DNA of 64,000 bases, taken from positions 62,001 through 126,000 of the forward strand of contig NZ_JAKZHV010000011.1 in NCBI RefSeq assembly GCF_022568835.1. Reading direction: 5' to 3'. Below are positions 36,527 to 50,032 of the stretch, piece after piece. Below the pieces are notes generated by a model that was given only the letters and a program-made list of their open reading frames with translations, was not told the origin of the DNA and made no database searches. The stretch's first letter is position 1. Each line of letters begins with the position of its first letter. The DNA is from Arsenicicoccus piscis. GTDB taxonomy: Bacteria > Actinomycetota > Actinomycetes > Actinomycetales > Dermatophilaceae. The translations under genes and the position numbers were made by a program.

Positions 36527-37642
36527 TCAGCGGTCCGTGCGGTAGCGCTCGAGCTTGTCGTCGTCGATCTGCAGCCCGAGCCCGGCACCGGGGCGGACCG
36601 CCAGGGTGCCACCGCTGATCTGCAGCGGCTCGGTGAGCAGGTCGTCGCTCATGTCGAGGAAGTTGCTCAGCTCGCCCGCGCGCCGGCTCGTCGTGGCGTA
36701 CGCCGCCCCGAAGGCCACGGTGCAGGCGGTGCCGATCTGGCCGTCGATCTGGTTGCCCATGATGACGTCGACGCCCAGGCCCTCGCACTGGAACAGGACC
36801 CGCTGGGAGTCGGTGAAGCCGGTGCGCGCGGTCTTGATGCTGATGGCGTCCGCGGAGCCCCCCAGCAGCTCGCGGGTCACCTCGCCCGGGGTGGTCGCCG
36901 ACTCGTCCGCGACCAGCGGGATGGTCGACTGCCCGGCCAGCCACCGGCGGCCGAGGACGTCGTCGGCGGGGCACAGCTCCTCGGCGTAGAGCAGGTCCAG
37001 GTCGGCCATCTCGCGCAGCGCGCGTGCGGAGTCCGACGCGCTCCAGCCGCGGTTGCCGTCGACGTAGAGCTCGACCTCCTCGCCGAACGCCTCGCGCAGC
37101 GCGCGGCACACGGCGACGTCGAGACGGTAGGGGTCGCGACCCACCTTGACCTTGAACGTCGAGATCCCGTAGACCTCCCGCATCCGCGCCGCCTCGTCCA
37201 CCATGGCGGCCGGGTCGGCGAAGCCGAGCATGTGACTGACCCGCATCCGGTCGCCGAACCCGCCGAGCAGCTCGGTGACCGGGACGTCGAAGGCCTGACC
37301 GACGATGTCCCACAGCGCCATGTCGAGCGCGGCCTTGGCCGTGGGGTTGCCCACCGTGCGCCGCAGCCGGGCGTGGATGGCCTCGCGGTGCAGCGCCGAG
37401 GTGCCGACGGCCGCCGGGGCGAACAGCGAGTCGACGACCGCCATGATCGAGGCCTGCGTCTCGCCGTAGGTGAACGGCCGGGGCGGGGCCTCGGCGATGC
37501 CCACCAGGCCATCGGTCGTCGTGACGCGCACCAGCACGTGCTCGGCGACCGACACCGAGCCGCTGGCGAAGGCCAGGGGCTTGACGTAGGGGATCGCGAA
37601 CGGGATCGCCTCGACCGAGGCCACGGTCAGGTCGGTGCTCAT
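36527..37642 (-). CDS. catB: Muconate cycloisomerase
   Basis: 371 residues of the enolase superfamily; converts cis,cis-muconate to muconolactone. Catalytic features are FKVKVGRDPYRLDV (K-x-K), LYVDGNRGWSASD with a metal Asp, AEELCPADD with a metal Glu, VADESATTPGEV and the second Lys in AISIKTARTGF. Its start overlaps the lysR stop by four bases (ATGA), an arrangement that couples the regulator to its target. It precedes catA and catC on the same strand. Confidence 0.93.
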   Translation of the reverse strand: MSTDLTVASVEAIPFAIPYVKPLAFASGSVSVAEHVLVRVTTTDGLVGIAEAPPRPFTYGETQASIMAVVDSLFAPAAVGTSALHREAIHARLRRTVGNPTAKAALDMALWDIVGQAFDVPVTELLGGFGDRMRVSHMLGFADPAAMVDEAARMREVYGISTFKVKVGRDPYRLDVAVCRALREAFGEEVELYVDGNRGWSASDSARALREMADLDLLYAEELCPADDVLGRRWLAGQSTIPLVADESATTPGEVTRELLGGSADAISIKTARTGFTDSQRVLFQCEGLGVDVIMGNQIDGQIGTACTVAFGAAYATTSRRAGELSNFLDMSDDLLTEPLQISGGTLAVRPGAGLGLQIDDDKLERYRTDR

Positions 37643-38583
37643 CGGGTCTGCTCCTCGCTGTCGACGGCTGCACCGGCAGCTGCACCCGCAGCGGCGTCGA
37701 CGAAGTAGTGGTGGCGCTCCAGCACGCCGACGAGCCGGGACACCAGCGGGGAGGCGTCGTCGGTGCGCCAGGCCAGGGCCAGGTCGACGGTGGGGGCGTC
37801 GGGCAGCTCGGCGAACGTGACGCCCTCGGGGCTGGCGGCGCGCGCCGAGGCGGGCACGAGGGCTACCCCGAGGCCGGCGGCGACGAGCGCGAGCAGGGTC
37901 GAGGTGTCCCGGACCTCGTGCTCCCGCTGTGGCACGAATCCCGCTGCGCGACAGGCACGGTCGATGGTGTGGCTGACGACGGACCCGCTGGAGGCGGCGT
38001 AGGTGACGAACGCCTCGTGCCGCAGGTCGTCCAGGCGGACGTCCGGATCGCCGACCAGCCGGTGATGGCGGGGGAGGGCGAGCACGAGCGGCTCGTGGGC
38101 GACCAGGCGGGTGGTGAGGTCGGCGGACGGCGCCGGCGGGCGGAGCAGCCCGAGGTCGAGGCGGCCGGACTCCAGCGCCTCGGTCTGGGCGGGCGTCAGC
38201 ATCTCGACGTGCACCTCGAGGGCGACCGCCGGCATCTCGTCCTTGAGCAGCCGCGCCAGCTCGGGCAGGTGGGAGGACGTGACCGAGCCGACCAGGCCGA
38301 GGCGCAGCAGACCGGTGCGGCCCTCGGCCACCCGGCGGGCCCGCTCGACGCTCTCGTCGATCTCGGCGAGGGTCCGCACGCAGTCGGTGTAGAACGCGGC
38401 ACCGGCAGGCGTGAGGGCGACGGTGCGCGTGGTGCGAGTCAACAGCTCGACGCTCATCTCTTCCTCCAGCTGGCGGATCGCGTGGGACAGGGGTGGTTGT
38501 GCCATGTGCAACGACTGGGCCGCGCGACCGAAGTGCAGCTGTTCGGCGACGGCGACGAAGTAGCGCAGGTGACGCAGCTCCAT
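37639..38583 (-). CDS. LysR-family regulator of the cat operon
   Basis: 314 residues from ATG 38583. The N-terminal winged helix reads [40 protein letters not shown], and the ligand-binding domain follows ([21 protein letters not shown] onward). Similarity is to CatR/CbnR-type activators responding to muconate. Unusually it is the first gene of the cat operon, overlapping catB, rather than divergent from it. It is divergent instead from the broken benzoate dioxygenase gene. A C-terminal Ala/Gly repeat (AAAGAAAGAA) is low complexity. Confidence 0.9.
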   Translation of the reverse strand: MELRHLRYFVAVAEQLHFGRAAQSLHMAQPPLSHAIRQLEEEMSVELLTRTTRTVALTPAGAAFYTDCVRTLAEIDESVERARRVAEGRTGLLRLGLVGSVTSSHLPELARLLKDEMPAVALEVHVEMLTPAQTEALESGRLDLGLLRPPAPSADLTTRLVAHEPLVLALPRHHRLVGDPDVRLDDLRHEAFVTYAASSGSVVSHTIDRACRAAGFVPQREHEVRDTSTLLALVAAGLGVALVPASARAASPEGVTFAELPDAPTVDLALAWRTDDASPLVSRLVGVLERHHYFVDAAAGAAAGAAVDSEEQTR

Positions 38584-38801
38584 GGGTGCGAGCCCTCTCG
38601 ACAGTAGGCAGCAGAGTTCGATATACGGAAATACCTGTTTCGATCCTATTGATACCGCCGACATCTGAATACCCCCCTACGTCAGACCTAGCACTGTGCC
38701 CGAGGCGCGGACCCGGGCCCGGGGCCAAGAGTGGGGAGGAACGCACCGCACGTGGTCGGCAGCAGCCGGCCGGTGACAACGACGCCACCGCAGGAGGACC
38801 G
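38584..38801. promoter_or_regulatory. Divergent control region between lysR-cat and ben remnant
   Basis: 218 bases. A locally A/T-richer stretch at about 38613-38660 contains two TTCGAT words 21-22 bases apart and two ATAC words, a plausible LysR-type binding area. Promoters for lysR-cat (minus) and the ben remnant (plus) should lie here. I cannot fix exact boxes. Confidence 0.45.
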
Positions 38802-39410
38802 ATGGCCTACCCGACGGCTACCCCGCACTTCGACCTCGACCAGGCGGTCGTGGAGAACCCCGACGAGGGCATCTACCGCGCGAACCGCTCAATCTTCACC
38901 GACGAGGAGCTCTTCGAGCTCGAGATGAAGCACCTGTTCGAGGGCGACTGGATCTACCTCGCGCACGAGTCGCAGGTCGCCAACCCCGGTGACTACTTCA
39001 CGACCTACATCGGTCGGCAGCCGATCGTCATCATCCGCTCGCGCGACGGCAAGCTGAACGCGCTGATCAACGCGTGCGCGCACCGCGGCGCCATGCTGTG
39101 CCGGCGCAAGACCGACAACCGCACCACCCTCACCTGCCCGTTCCACGGCTGGACCTTCAAGAACAGCGGCGAGCTGGTCAAGGTCAAGGACCCCGACGGT
39201 GCCGGCTACCCCGAGGGGTTCAACACCGACGGCTCGCACGACCTGACCAAGGTCGCCCGGTTCGACAGCTACCGCGGCTTCCTCTTCGGGTCGCTCAACC
39301 CCGACGTGTCCTCGCTGGAGGAGTGGCTCGGCGACGCGACCACGATCATCGACATGCTCGTCGACCAGTCGCCCGAGGGCCTGGAGGTGCTGCGTGGCTC
39401 GTCCACCTGG
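38802..39410 (+). pseudogene. benA: Benzoate 1,2-dioxygenase large subunit, N-terminal half only
   Basis: ATG 38802 follows AGGAGG. About 203 residues match the alpha subunit of benzoate/toluate dioxygenases (usually about 450-460 residues), including a complete Rieske motif CAHRGAMLC...CPFHGWTF. Similarity ends at [11 protein letters not shown], where the family continues into the catalytic iron domain. Instead the sequence enters, in a different frame, the middle of a LuxR regulator gene. The mononuclear-iron His/His/Asp site is missing, so the product (which would run on to a stop at 39515) cannot be an active dioxygenase. benB, benC and benD are also absent. Confidence 0.88.
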
Positions 39411-40357
39411 CCCGGCTGCACGTCGAGGCGGGGGAGTGGGACGCGGCGCTGCAGACGGTCTCGCTCGGACGAACCGCGTTGGACCGCAGCGGTCTTCGCC
39501 TCGTCGAGCCGCTGATCGAGTGGACCGGGGCCCAGGTGTGCGCGCAGCGCGGGGAGCTGGCCGCTGCCCGGGCGCACGCCGACCCGGCCGGTGTCGCGGA
39601 TCCCGCGCTCACCCTGATGCACCTGCCCGGCGTCCTCGCGCGCATGCACGTGGCCGCCGCCGAGGACGACCTGGAGGGCGTGATCACCCTGGGCCGCCCG
39701 CTGCTGACCCGGCTCGACGAGCCCACGCCGGACCTCGGGCTGCTGCCCTGGCCCGACCCCTACACCGACGCCCTCATCACCCTCGGCCGGCTCGACGAGG
39801 CCACGGACGTCCTGGACCGGTGGAAGCCGCAGCTGCTCGGCTTCGGCAGCCGCAGCGCCGCGGCGCGGGTCCTGGCGCTGCGGGCCCGGGTGCTCGCCGG
39901 CACCGGCGCGGTCGACCAGGCGGACGCAGCCTTCACCGAGGCGACCGACCTGGCCCAGGCCCTCGGCCGACCGCTGCTCGTCGCCGGGACCAGCGAGGCG
40001 CACGGGCGCGCGTTGCGTCGGGCCGGTCGCCGTCGCGAGGCCGAGCCGCGGCTGCGGCGGGCCCAGGAGGTCTACCAGGCGCTCGGGGCGGTCCCGGCTC
40101 TCGCCCGGGTCGAGCGCGAGCTGCGCGCCGGCCGGCTCCAGTCGGTCCCGGTGGGCCAGGCGGCCGGGGCACCGATCGCGACGGAGCTCACCGCCCAGGA
40201 GCAGGCGGTCGCCGAGCTGGTCGTGTCGGGGCTCATCAACAAGGAGGTGGCGACGCAGCTGTTTGTGTCGCCCAAGACCGTGCAGTACCACCTCACCCGG
40301 GTCTATCAGAAGCTGCAGGTCCGCGGCCGCGCCGAGCTGGCGAGCCGGCTGCGGTAG
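39392..40357 (+). pseudogene. LuxR-family regulator, C-terminal part joined to benA remnant
   Basis: About 320 residues with no start of their own: [20 protein letters not shown] begins abruptly, followed by TPR-like helices and a C-terminal LuxR helix-turn-helix (LTAQEQAVAELVVSGLINKEVATQLFVSPKTVQYHLTRVYQKL). Large LuxR/LAL regulators of about 900 residues are found beside ben genes in related actinobacteria, and this looks like the last third of one. The N-terminal ATPase domain is missing. A shortened DNA-binding protein might still be made from an internal start. Confidence 0.82.
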
Positions 40358-40373
40358 ACCGCGCGGCCGGGGC

Positions 40374-41225
40374 CTACTGCTCGAGCGGGTCGTCGCGGTC
40401 GGCGTCGTCGGGCGCGTGCCTGCTGACCGGGTGCAGGGCCCGGTCGGCGGCGTCGGTCGGGAGCGGGGGCGGCGTGCCGCCCCACTCGGGGCAGAGCGCC
40501 TGGTGGGAGCACCAGCTGCACAGGCGGGATCGGCGCGGCCGCCAGTCACCGGTCTCGGCGGCCCGGGCGATGGCCTCCCACAGCGCCTTGAGCTTGCGCT
40601 CGGTGGCGAGCAGGTCGCTCTCCTCGGGGACGTAACGCAGCAGCTCGCTGTTGCCGAGGTAGACCAGCTGCAGCATCGCCGGCACCACCCCGCGGATCCG
40701 CCAGATGGCCAGGGCGTAGAACTTCATCTGGAACAGCGCCTTGCCCTCGAACAGCTCCGACGGGGCTCGCCCGGTCTTGTAGTCGACGACCCGGATCATG
40801 CCGTTGGGGGCCACGTCGAGCCGGTCGATGTAGCCGCGCAGGAGCAGCCCGCCGAGGTCGTGCTCGACGTAGAGCTCGCGCTCGGCCGGCTCGAGGCGGG
40901 TCGGGTCCTCGAGGGCGAACCAGCGCTCGACCAGCCGCCCGGCGTCCTCGATCCAGTCCTCCAGCTCGGCCGGCAGCACGCTCGCGAGCTCGGGCTCGGC
41001 GCCGACCAGGGCCTCCCACTGCCCGCCGACCAGGCTGCGGGCGTGCTCCAGCGTGCGCTGCGGGGCGGGGACGTCGAACAGGCGCTCCAGGACCGCGTGG
41101 ACCAGGGTGCCGCGCGCCGCGGCGGGGCTGGGCGGCTCGGGCAGCCGGTCCACCACCCGGAAGCGGTAGAGCAGCGGGCACTGCATGAAGTCTGCGGCCC
41201 GGCTGGGGGAGAGTGCGGCAACCAT
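40374..41225 (-). CDS. RecB-family exonuclease-like protein with Fe-S cysteines
   Basis: 283 residues from ATG 41225. It is a stand-alone PD-(D/E)XK nuclease domain: ARGTLVHAVLERLF (motif with His), YIDRLD with an acidic residue, and VVDYKTGRAP with the D...EXK-type Asp and Lys. An N-terminal Cys (MQCP) plus CSWCSHQALC near the end could hold a 4Fe-4S cluster as in AddB/Cas4 proteins. In mycobacteria the orthologue lies beside the tRNA methyltransferase and proteasome genes, as here. Its cellular role is unproven. It is divergent from the site-2 protease gene. Confidence 0.9.
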   Translation of the reverse strand: MVAALSPSRAADFMQCPLLYRFRVVDRLPEPPSPAAARGTLVHAVLERLFDVPAPQRTLEHARSLVGGQWEALVGAEPELASVLPAELEDWIEDAGRLVERWFALEDPTRLEPAERELYVEHDLGGLLLRGYIDRLDVAPNGMIRVVDYKTGRAPSELFEGKALFQMKFYALAIWRIRGVVPAMLQLVYLGNSELLRYVPEESDLLATERKLKALWEAIARAAETGDWRPRRSRLCSWCSHQALCPEWGGTPPPLPTDAADRALHPVSRHAPDDADRDDPLEQ

Positions 41226-41290
41226 GGTGGAACTGTAGAACCGACCACTGACAGGCCCCCGACGGCCACGGTCCGACATAGGGTCACTCC

Positions 41291-45264
<3,974 letters not shown>

Positions 45265-45294
45265 GGTCGTCGCGGCCTCCGCCCGCCCGGCGGG

Positions 45295-45663
45295 CTACGC
45301 CGACGGCGCCTGGCGCCCCTTGCGGACCTGGGCCACGACCAGGCGCGGCACCATCAGGAGCACACCGAGCGTGATGGTGGCGACCAGCAGGAACGACCAG
45401 GCCGTGCCCCCGCCGCTCAGTGCGCGCACGGCCATGCCGACCCACGCCGCGCCGAGCCACACCGGGACCCCGCCGACGACGGACTCGGGGGCTCGGCGCA
45501 GCGCCAGGGTGGCGACCCAGCCGACGAGCAGGCCGACGAGGAACGGCCAGGCCGTGACGAGCACGCCGACCAGGGCTCCGGACTCGTCGTGCGAGCGCCT
45601 CCCGATGGCGGCGAAGACGAGCACCAGCACGACGTCGAGCAGCAGGGCTCTGGCGCGGGTCAC
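45295..45663 (-). CDS. DUF3054 family membrane protein
   Basis: 122 residues with four hydrophobic segments (LLLDVVLVLVFAAIGRRSHD, WPFLVGLLVGWVATLALRR, VWLGAAWVGMAVRAL, FLLVATITLGVLLMVPRLV), matching DUF3054. GTG 45663 overlaps the M20 peptidase stop by four bases, so they form one transcript. Function unknown. Confidence 0.87.
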   Translation of the reverse strand: MTRARALLLDVVLVLVFAAIGRRSHDESGALVGVLVTAWPFLVGLLVGWVATLALRRAPESVVGGVPVWLGAAWVGMAVRALSGGGTAWSFLLVATITLGVLLMVPRLVVAQVRKGRQAPSA

Positions 45664-47009
45664 CGCGCGCCCTCACCGAGGAGGGTGAGCAGGCGGATCT
45701 GGGCCACGACGATGTCGCGGATCTCGCTCGGGTCGACGGACTCGTCGGGGCCGTGGATGCGCGCCTTCTCGGAGTCCTCCGGACCCCACACGATCGCCTC
45801 GGCGCCGGGGGAGGCCTGGATCAGCTCGGAGACCAGGGGGATCGACCCGCCGGAACCGAGGAACGCCGGTGCTGCGCCGAAGGCCTCACCCATCGCCGTC
45901 GCGGCGGCGGCCACCGCCGGACCCGAGGTGTCGGCGAGGAACGGCGCACCCATCTTCTCGTCGGTGAACTGGGGGACCAGCCCGTAGGGCGTGTGGGTGC
46001 GCAGGTGCTCCTTGAGGGTCTCCAGCTCGTGCTCCATGTCGGAGCCGGGGGCGATGCGTAGGGACAGGCGTGCGCTGCAGGTCGGGACCAGCGCGTTGCT
46101 CGACCCGGCCACGGTCGGCACGTCCATGCCGAGGACGGTGACGGACGGTCGCGACCACAGCCGGGAGGCGAGCGGACCGCTGCCGACGAGCTCGGCGTCG
46201 CCCACCACCCCTGCGACAGAACGGAACTCGTCCTCGTCGACGCTGCCGCCCTCCCACTCGAAGGAGTGCAAGCCCTCGACCACGGTGTTGCCCTCGGCGT
46301 CGTGCAGCGTGGCCAGCAGCTGGATCATGGCGACCAGCGCGTCCGGTGCGCCGCCACCGAAGGCGCCGGAGTGCAGGGCGCTGTCGAGCGACCGCAGGGT
46401 CACGGTGAGCGCCACGTCGCCGCGCAGGCCGGTGCCGATGGCCGGCTCGCCGACCTTCTCGTTGCCGCCGTCGCAGATCACGAACACGTCGGAGGCGAAG
46501 AGCTCGGGGCGGGCCTGGACCAGCTCCTCGATGTGGCTGCTGGTCTCCTCCTCGCCCTCGATCACCAGGCGCACGGTGCACGGGGGAGTGCCCTCGAAGG
46601 CACCCATCGTCGCGGCGATCGCCACGACACCCGCCTTGCAGTCGGCCGCACCCCGCCCGTAGAGCCGTCCGTCCGCCTTGGTGGTCGCCGTCCACGGGTC
46701 GGTGGTCCAGCCCTGCGACATCGGCGCCGGCTGCACGTCGTAGTGCGCGTAGAGCGTGACCGTCGGCGATCCCTGCGGGCCGGGCACGAGGGCGTAGATC
46801 GCGGGGTAGCCACCCGGGACGTCGAGGGTCTCGACCTGCTCGACACCGTTGCGGCGGAACAGGTCCAGCAGCTCGGGCACGATCGCGTCCATCGGCTCGC
46901 GCGGGTAGCCGGGGAAGGCGATCGAGGGGTGCGCGACCAACGTGGTGAGGTCGTCGATGACCGCGGGCATGGCCTGGTCGGCGTAGGCCCGGGCAGAGGC
47001 GAGGTCCAT
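45660..47009 (-). CDS. M20-family dipeptidase
   Basis: 449 residues. [24 protein letters not shown] and [10 protein letters not shown] give the zinc ligands and catalytic residues of the PepV/CNDP-like M20 family. [17 protein letters not shown] is the dimerisation/substrate loop, and [12 protein letters not shown] near the end matches the family. It hydrolyses dipeptides in the cytoplasm; exact specificity unknown. It is divergent from ppc, with 174 bases between starts. Confidence 0.9.
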   Translation of the reverse strand: MDLASARAYADQAMPAVIDDLTTLVAHPSIAFPGYPREPMDAIVPELLDLFRRNGVEQVETLDVPGGYPAIYALVPGPQGSPTVTLYAHYDVQPAPMSQGWTTDPWTATTKADGRLYGRGAADCKAGVVAIAATMGAFEGTPPCTVRLVIEGEEETSSHIEELVQARPELFASDVFVICDGGNEKVGEPAIGTGLRGDVALTVTLRSLDSALHSGAFGGGAPDALVAMIQLLATLHDAEGNTVVEGLHSFEWEGGSVDEDEFRSVAGVVGDAELVGSGPLASRLWSRPSVTVLGMDVPTVAGSSNALVPTCSARLSLRIAPGSDMEHELETLKEHLRTHTPYGLVPQFTDEKMGAPFLADTSGPAVAAAATAMGEAFGAAPAFLGSGGSIPLVSELIQASPGAEAIVWGPEDSEKARIHGPDESVDPSEIRDIVVAQIRLLTLLGEGAR

Positions 47010-47183
47010 GGTGAGGCCTTTCGTCTGGGTGGTCCGCCCAGCCTAGCGAGACGTCCAGCCTGGTGTTCCTGCCTGGTGATCCAGTCTCGCGAGCCCACCG
47101 TCCGGCGCTCGGGCAGGAAACACGCCGGACATCCTGACGGCCCTAGGCTCGTGAGCCCGAGCACGCCCGACCAGGAGGACTTC

Positions 47184-49949
47184 GTGACCGTTGATACCCC
47201 GAGCGACCAGCTCTCGGAGTGGACCGTGACCGACGACACCCGTCTGCGCAAGGACATTCGCCGCCTCGGCGAGCTCCTCGGGGAGACGCTGACCCGCCAG
47301 GAGTCCGCCGAGCTGCTCGCCGACGTCGAGCAGATCCGGGCGAGCGCCAAGGCCGCCCTCGGTGGTGACAAGGACGCCCAACGCGCTCTGGAGCGCACGC
47401 TCGAGTCGGCCGACCTGCCCACGGCGACGAACCTGGTCCGGGCCTTCGCGACCTACTTCCACCTCGCCAACATCGCCGAGCAGGCCGACCGCATCCGCGG
47501 CATCGAGGCCCGCCCGGAGGGGGAGGGCTGGCTGGCCCGCGCCGTCGCCGCGGTGGCCGACGAGCGGGGCGCGGCGGCGCTCACGACGGTGCTGGGCCAG
47601 CTCGAGGTGCGGCCGGTCTTCACGGCCCACCCGACCGAGGCGAGCCGGCGGTCCATCCTCGGCAAGCTGCGCAGCATCGGTGACGCCCTGCTCGACGAGC
47701 GGGCCACCTCCTCGCCGGCGCGCACCCGCACGCGGGACCGGCAGCTGGCCACCGTGATCGAGGCGCTCTGGCAGACCGACGAGCTGCGGGTCGACCAGCC
47801 GACGGTGCCCGACGAGGCCCGCAACGTGCTGTTCTACGCGGACACGCTCATGGGGTCTACGGTGCCCGAGCTGCTCGACGACCTGGCCGAGCTGGCCGCC
47901 GAGCGGGGCGCGACCCTCGCCCCGACGGCCCGACCGCTCATCCTCGGCAACTGGATCGGGGGTGACCGCGACGGCAACCCCAACGTCTCGCCACAGGCCA
48001 CGCTCGACATCCTCTCGATGCAGCACGCGGTAGGCATCCGCAACCTGGTGTCCCAGGTGGACCGGGTGATCAGCGAGGTCTCGACGTCCGACCGGATGAA
48101 GTCCGTCACCCCCGCCCTCCTGCAGAGCCTGGAGGCAGACCTCGCGGCCCTCCCCGAGCTCGACGAGAGGGTCCGCCGCATCCACAAGGAGGAGCCCTAC
48201 CGGCTCAAGCTGCACTGCGTGCGGCAGAAGCTCCTCAACACCCACCGCCGGATCGCCGACGAGGGCCTGCCGCGCGAGGGACACGACTACGTCGGTCGCG
48301 AGGGGCTGCTGGCCGACCTGCTCGTCGTGCGAGAGTCGCTGCGCGCCAACCAGGGTGAGCTGCTCGCCGACGGTGCGCTGCTGACGCTGATCCGGTCGGT
48401 CAGTGCCTTCGGTCTGCAGGTGGCGACGATGGACGTCCGCGAGCACGCCGACGCCCACCACCACGTGCTGGCCCAGCTCGTCGACCGGCTGGGCGAGAGC
48501 GACGCCTCGTACTCCAGCCTCGCGAGACCCGAGCGCCTGCAGGTGCTCTCGCGCGAGCTGGCGTCGCGTCGGCCGCTCGGGCCGACCCCGCCGGCGCTGG
48601 ACGACGCGGGTCGCCGCACCTACGACACGTTCACCGCGATCCGTCGGGCGCAGGACCGCTTCGGAGCCGACGTCATCGAGAGCTACATCGTGTCGATGAC
48701 CCAGGGCGCCGACGACCTCCTCGCCGCCGCCGTGATCGCGCGCGAGGCGCGCCTCGTCGACGTCTCCGGCGAGGTGGCGCGCATCGGGTTCGTGCCGCTG
48801 CTCGAGACCGTCGCCGAGCTGCGGGCGGCCGGGCAGATCCTGGACACGCTGCTGTCGGATCCGACCTACCGCGAGATCGTGCGGCTGCGCGGCGGCCAGC
48901 AGGAGGTCATGCTCGGCTACTCCGACTCCAACAAGGACGCGGGGATCACCACGTCGCAGTGGGAGATCCACCGAGCGCAGCGCGAGCTGCGTGACGTCGC
49001 GGCGCGACACGGCGTGCGGCTGCGCCTCTTCCACGGCCGCGGCGGCACCGTGGGGCGCGGCGGCGGCCCCGCGCACGAGGCGATCCTCGCGCAGCCGTTC
49101 GGCACGCTCGACGGCGCCATCAAGGTGACCGAGCAGGGGGAGGTGATCTCGGACAAGTACACCCTGCCCCAGCTCGCCCGCGAGAACCTCGAGCTCACCC
49201 TCGCCGCCGTGCTGGAGGCCAGCGCCCTGCACCTGGACGCGCGTCAGCCCGCCGAGACCCTCTCGGAGTGGGACGCCTGCATGGATGTCATGTCCGACAA
49301 CGCTTTTGCGGCCTACCGCCGGCTCGTCGAGGACCCGGACCTGCCGCCGTACTTCTGGGCGTCGACCCCGGTCGACCAGCTCGGCCCGCTGAAGCTGGGG
49401 TCGCGGCCGTCCAAGCGACCCGACTCCGGCACCGGCCTCGAGGGGCTGCGCGCGATCCCCTGGGTCTTCGGCTGGATGCAGTCGCGCCAGATCGTCCCGG
49501 GGTGGTTCGGCGTCGGGACCGGCCTCGAGGCGGCCGTCGCCGCCGGGCACGGCGACCGGCTGCGCGAGATGTATGCGCAGTGGCACTTCTTCCGGACGTT
49601 CATCTCCAACGTCGAGATGATGCTCGTGAAGACGCGCATGGATGTCGCTGAGCACTATGTGAACTCGCTGGTCGACCCGCGGCTGCGGCACGTCTTCGAC
49701 ACGATCAAGGACGAGCACGACCGCACCGTCGCCGCCGTCCTGGCCGTCACCGGTGAGGAGAGCCTGCTCGACGCGCAGCCGGTCCTGCAGCGCACCCTCG
49801 CGGTGCGCGACGCCTACCTCGACCCGATCAGCTATCTGCAGGTCTCGATGCTCGCGCGGCTGCGTGCGGGCGACGACGACCCGCGGCTGCAGCGGGTGCT
49901 GCTGCTGGCGGTGAACGGCGTGGCCGCCGGTCTGCGGAACACGGGCTGA
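47184..49949 (+). CDS. ppc: Phosphoenolpyruvate carboxylase
   Basis: 921 residues from GTG 47184, with CAGGAGG upstream. It forms oxaloacetate from phosphoenolpyruvate and bicarbonate to refill the TCA cycle. Conserved blocks: [13 protein letters not shown] (catalytic His), [44 protein letters not shown] (Gly-rich loop with catalytic Arg), QGEVISDKY and the C-terminal RNTG (here LRNTG). Full length. It sits inside the pupylation locus between arc and dop but has no known link to it. Confidence 0.96.
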   Translation: MTVDTPSDQLSEWTVTDDTRLRKDIRRLGELLGETLTRQESAELLADVEQIRASAKAALGGDKDAQRALERTLESADLPTATNLVRAFATYFHLANIAEQADRIRGIEARPEGEGWLARAVAAVADERGAAALTTVLGQLEVRPVFTAHPTEASRRSILGKLRSIGDALLDERATSSPARTRTRDRQLATVIEALWQTDELRVDQPTVPDEARNVLFYADTLMGSTVPELLDDLAELAAERGATLAPTARPLILGNWIGGDRDGNPNVSPQATLDILSMQHAVGIRNLVSQVDRVISEVSTSDRMKSVTPALLQSLEADLAALPELDERVRRIHKEEPYRLKLHCVRQKLLNTHRRIADEGLPREGHDYVGREGLLADLLVVRESLRANQGELLADGALLTLIRSVSAFGLQVATMDVREHADAHHHVLAQLVDRLGESDASYSSLARPERLQVLSRELASRRPLGPTPPALDDAGRRTYDTFTAIRRAQDRFGADVIESYIVSMTQGADDLLAAAVIAREARLVDVSGEVARIGFVPLLETVAELRAAGQILDTLLSDPTYREIVRLRGGQQEVMLGYSDSNKDAGITTSQWEIHRAQRELRDVAARHGVRLRLFHGRGGTVGRGGGPAHEAILAQPFGTLDGAIKVTEQGEVISDKYTLPQLARENLELTLAAVLEASALHLDARQPAETLSEWDACMDVMSDNAFAAYRRLVEDPDLPPYFWASTPVDQLGPLKLGSRPSKRPDSGTGLEGLRAIPWVFGWMQSRQIVPGWFGVGTGLEAAVAAGHGDRLREMYAQWHFFRTFISNVEMMLVKTRMDVAEHYVNSLVDPRLRHVFDTIKDEHDRTVAAVLAVTGEESLLDAQPVLQRTLAVRDAYLDPISYLQVSMLARLRAGDDDPRLQRVLLLAVNGVAAGLRNTG

Positions 49950-49996
49950 GAGAGGGCTGAGGGCGCGGCGGGTCGGTGGAGGGTCAGGCGTACCCT

Positions 49997-50014
49997 GGTG
50001 AACGCTCGTTCACC
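49997..50014. promoter_or_regulatory. Probable TetR operator
   Basis: GGTGAACG-CT-CGTTCACC, an 18-base palindrome with 8-base arms, lies 19 bases before the MFS exporter start. Position and symmetry fit autorepression by the TetR protein encoded at the end of the same operon (52048-52584). Confidence 0.75.
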
Positions 50015-50032
50015 CTCTCGGGAAGGCCCCCG

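Noticed and set aside
38802..39515. A functional short Rieske protein or ferredoxin
   Set aside because: The Rieske motif is embedded in the normal alpha-subunit N-terminus and the frame ends in about 35 residues of unrelated Arg-rich sequence.
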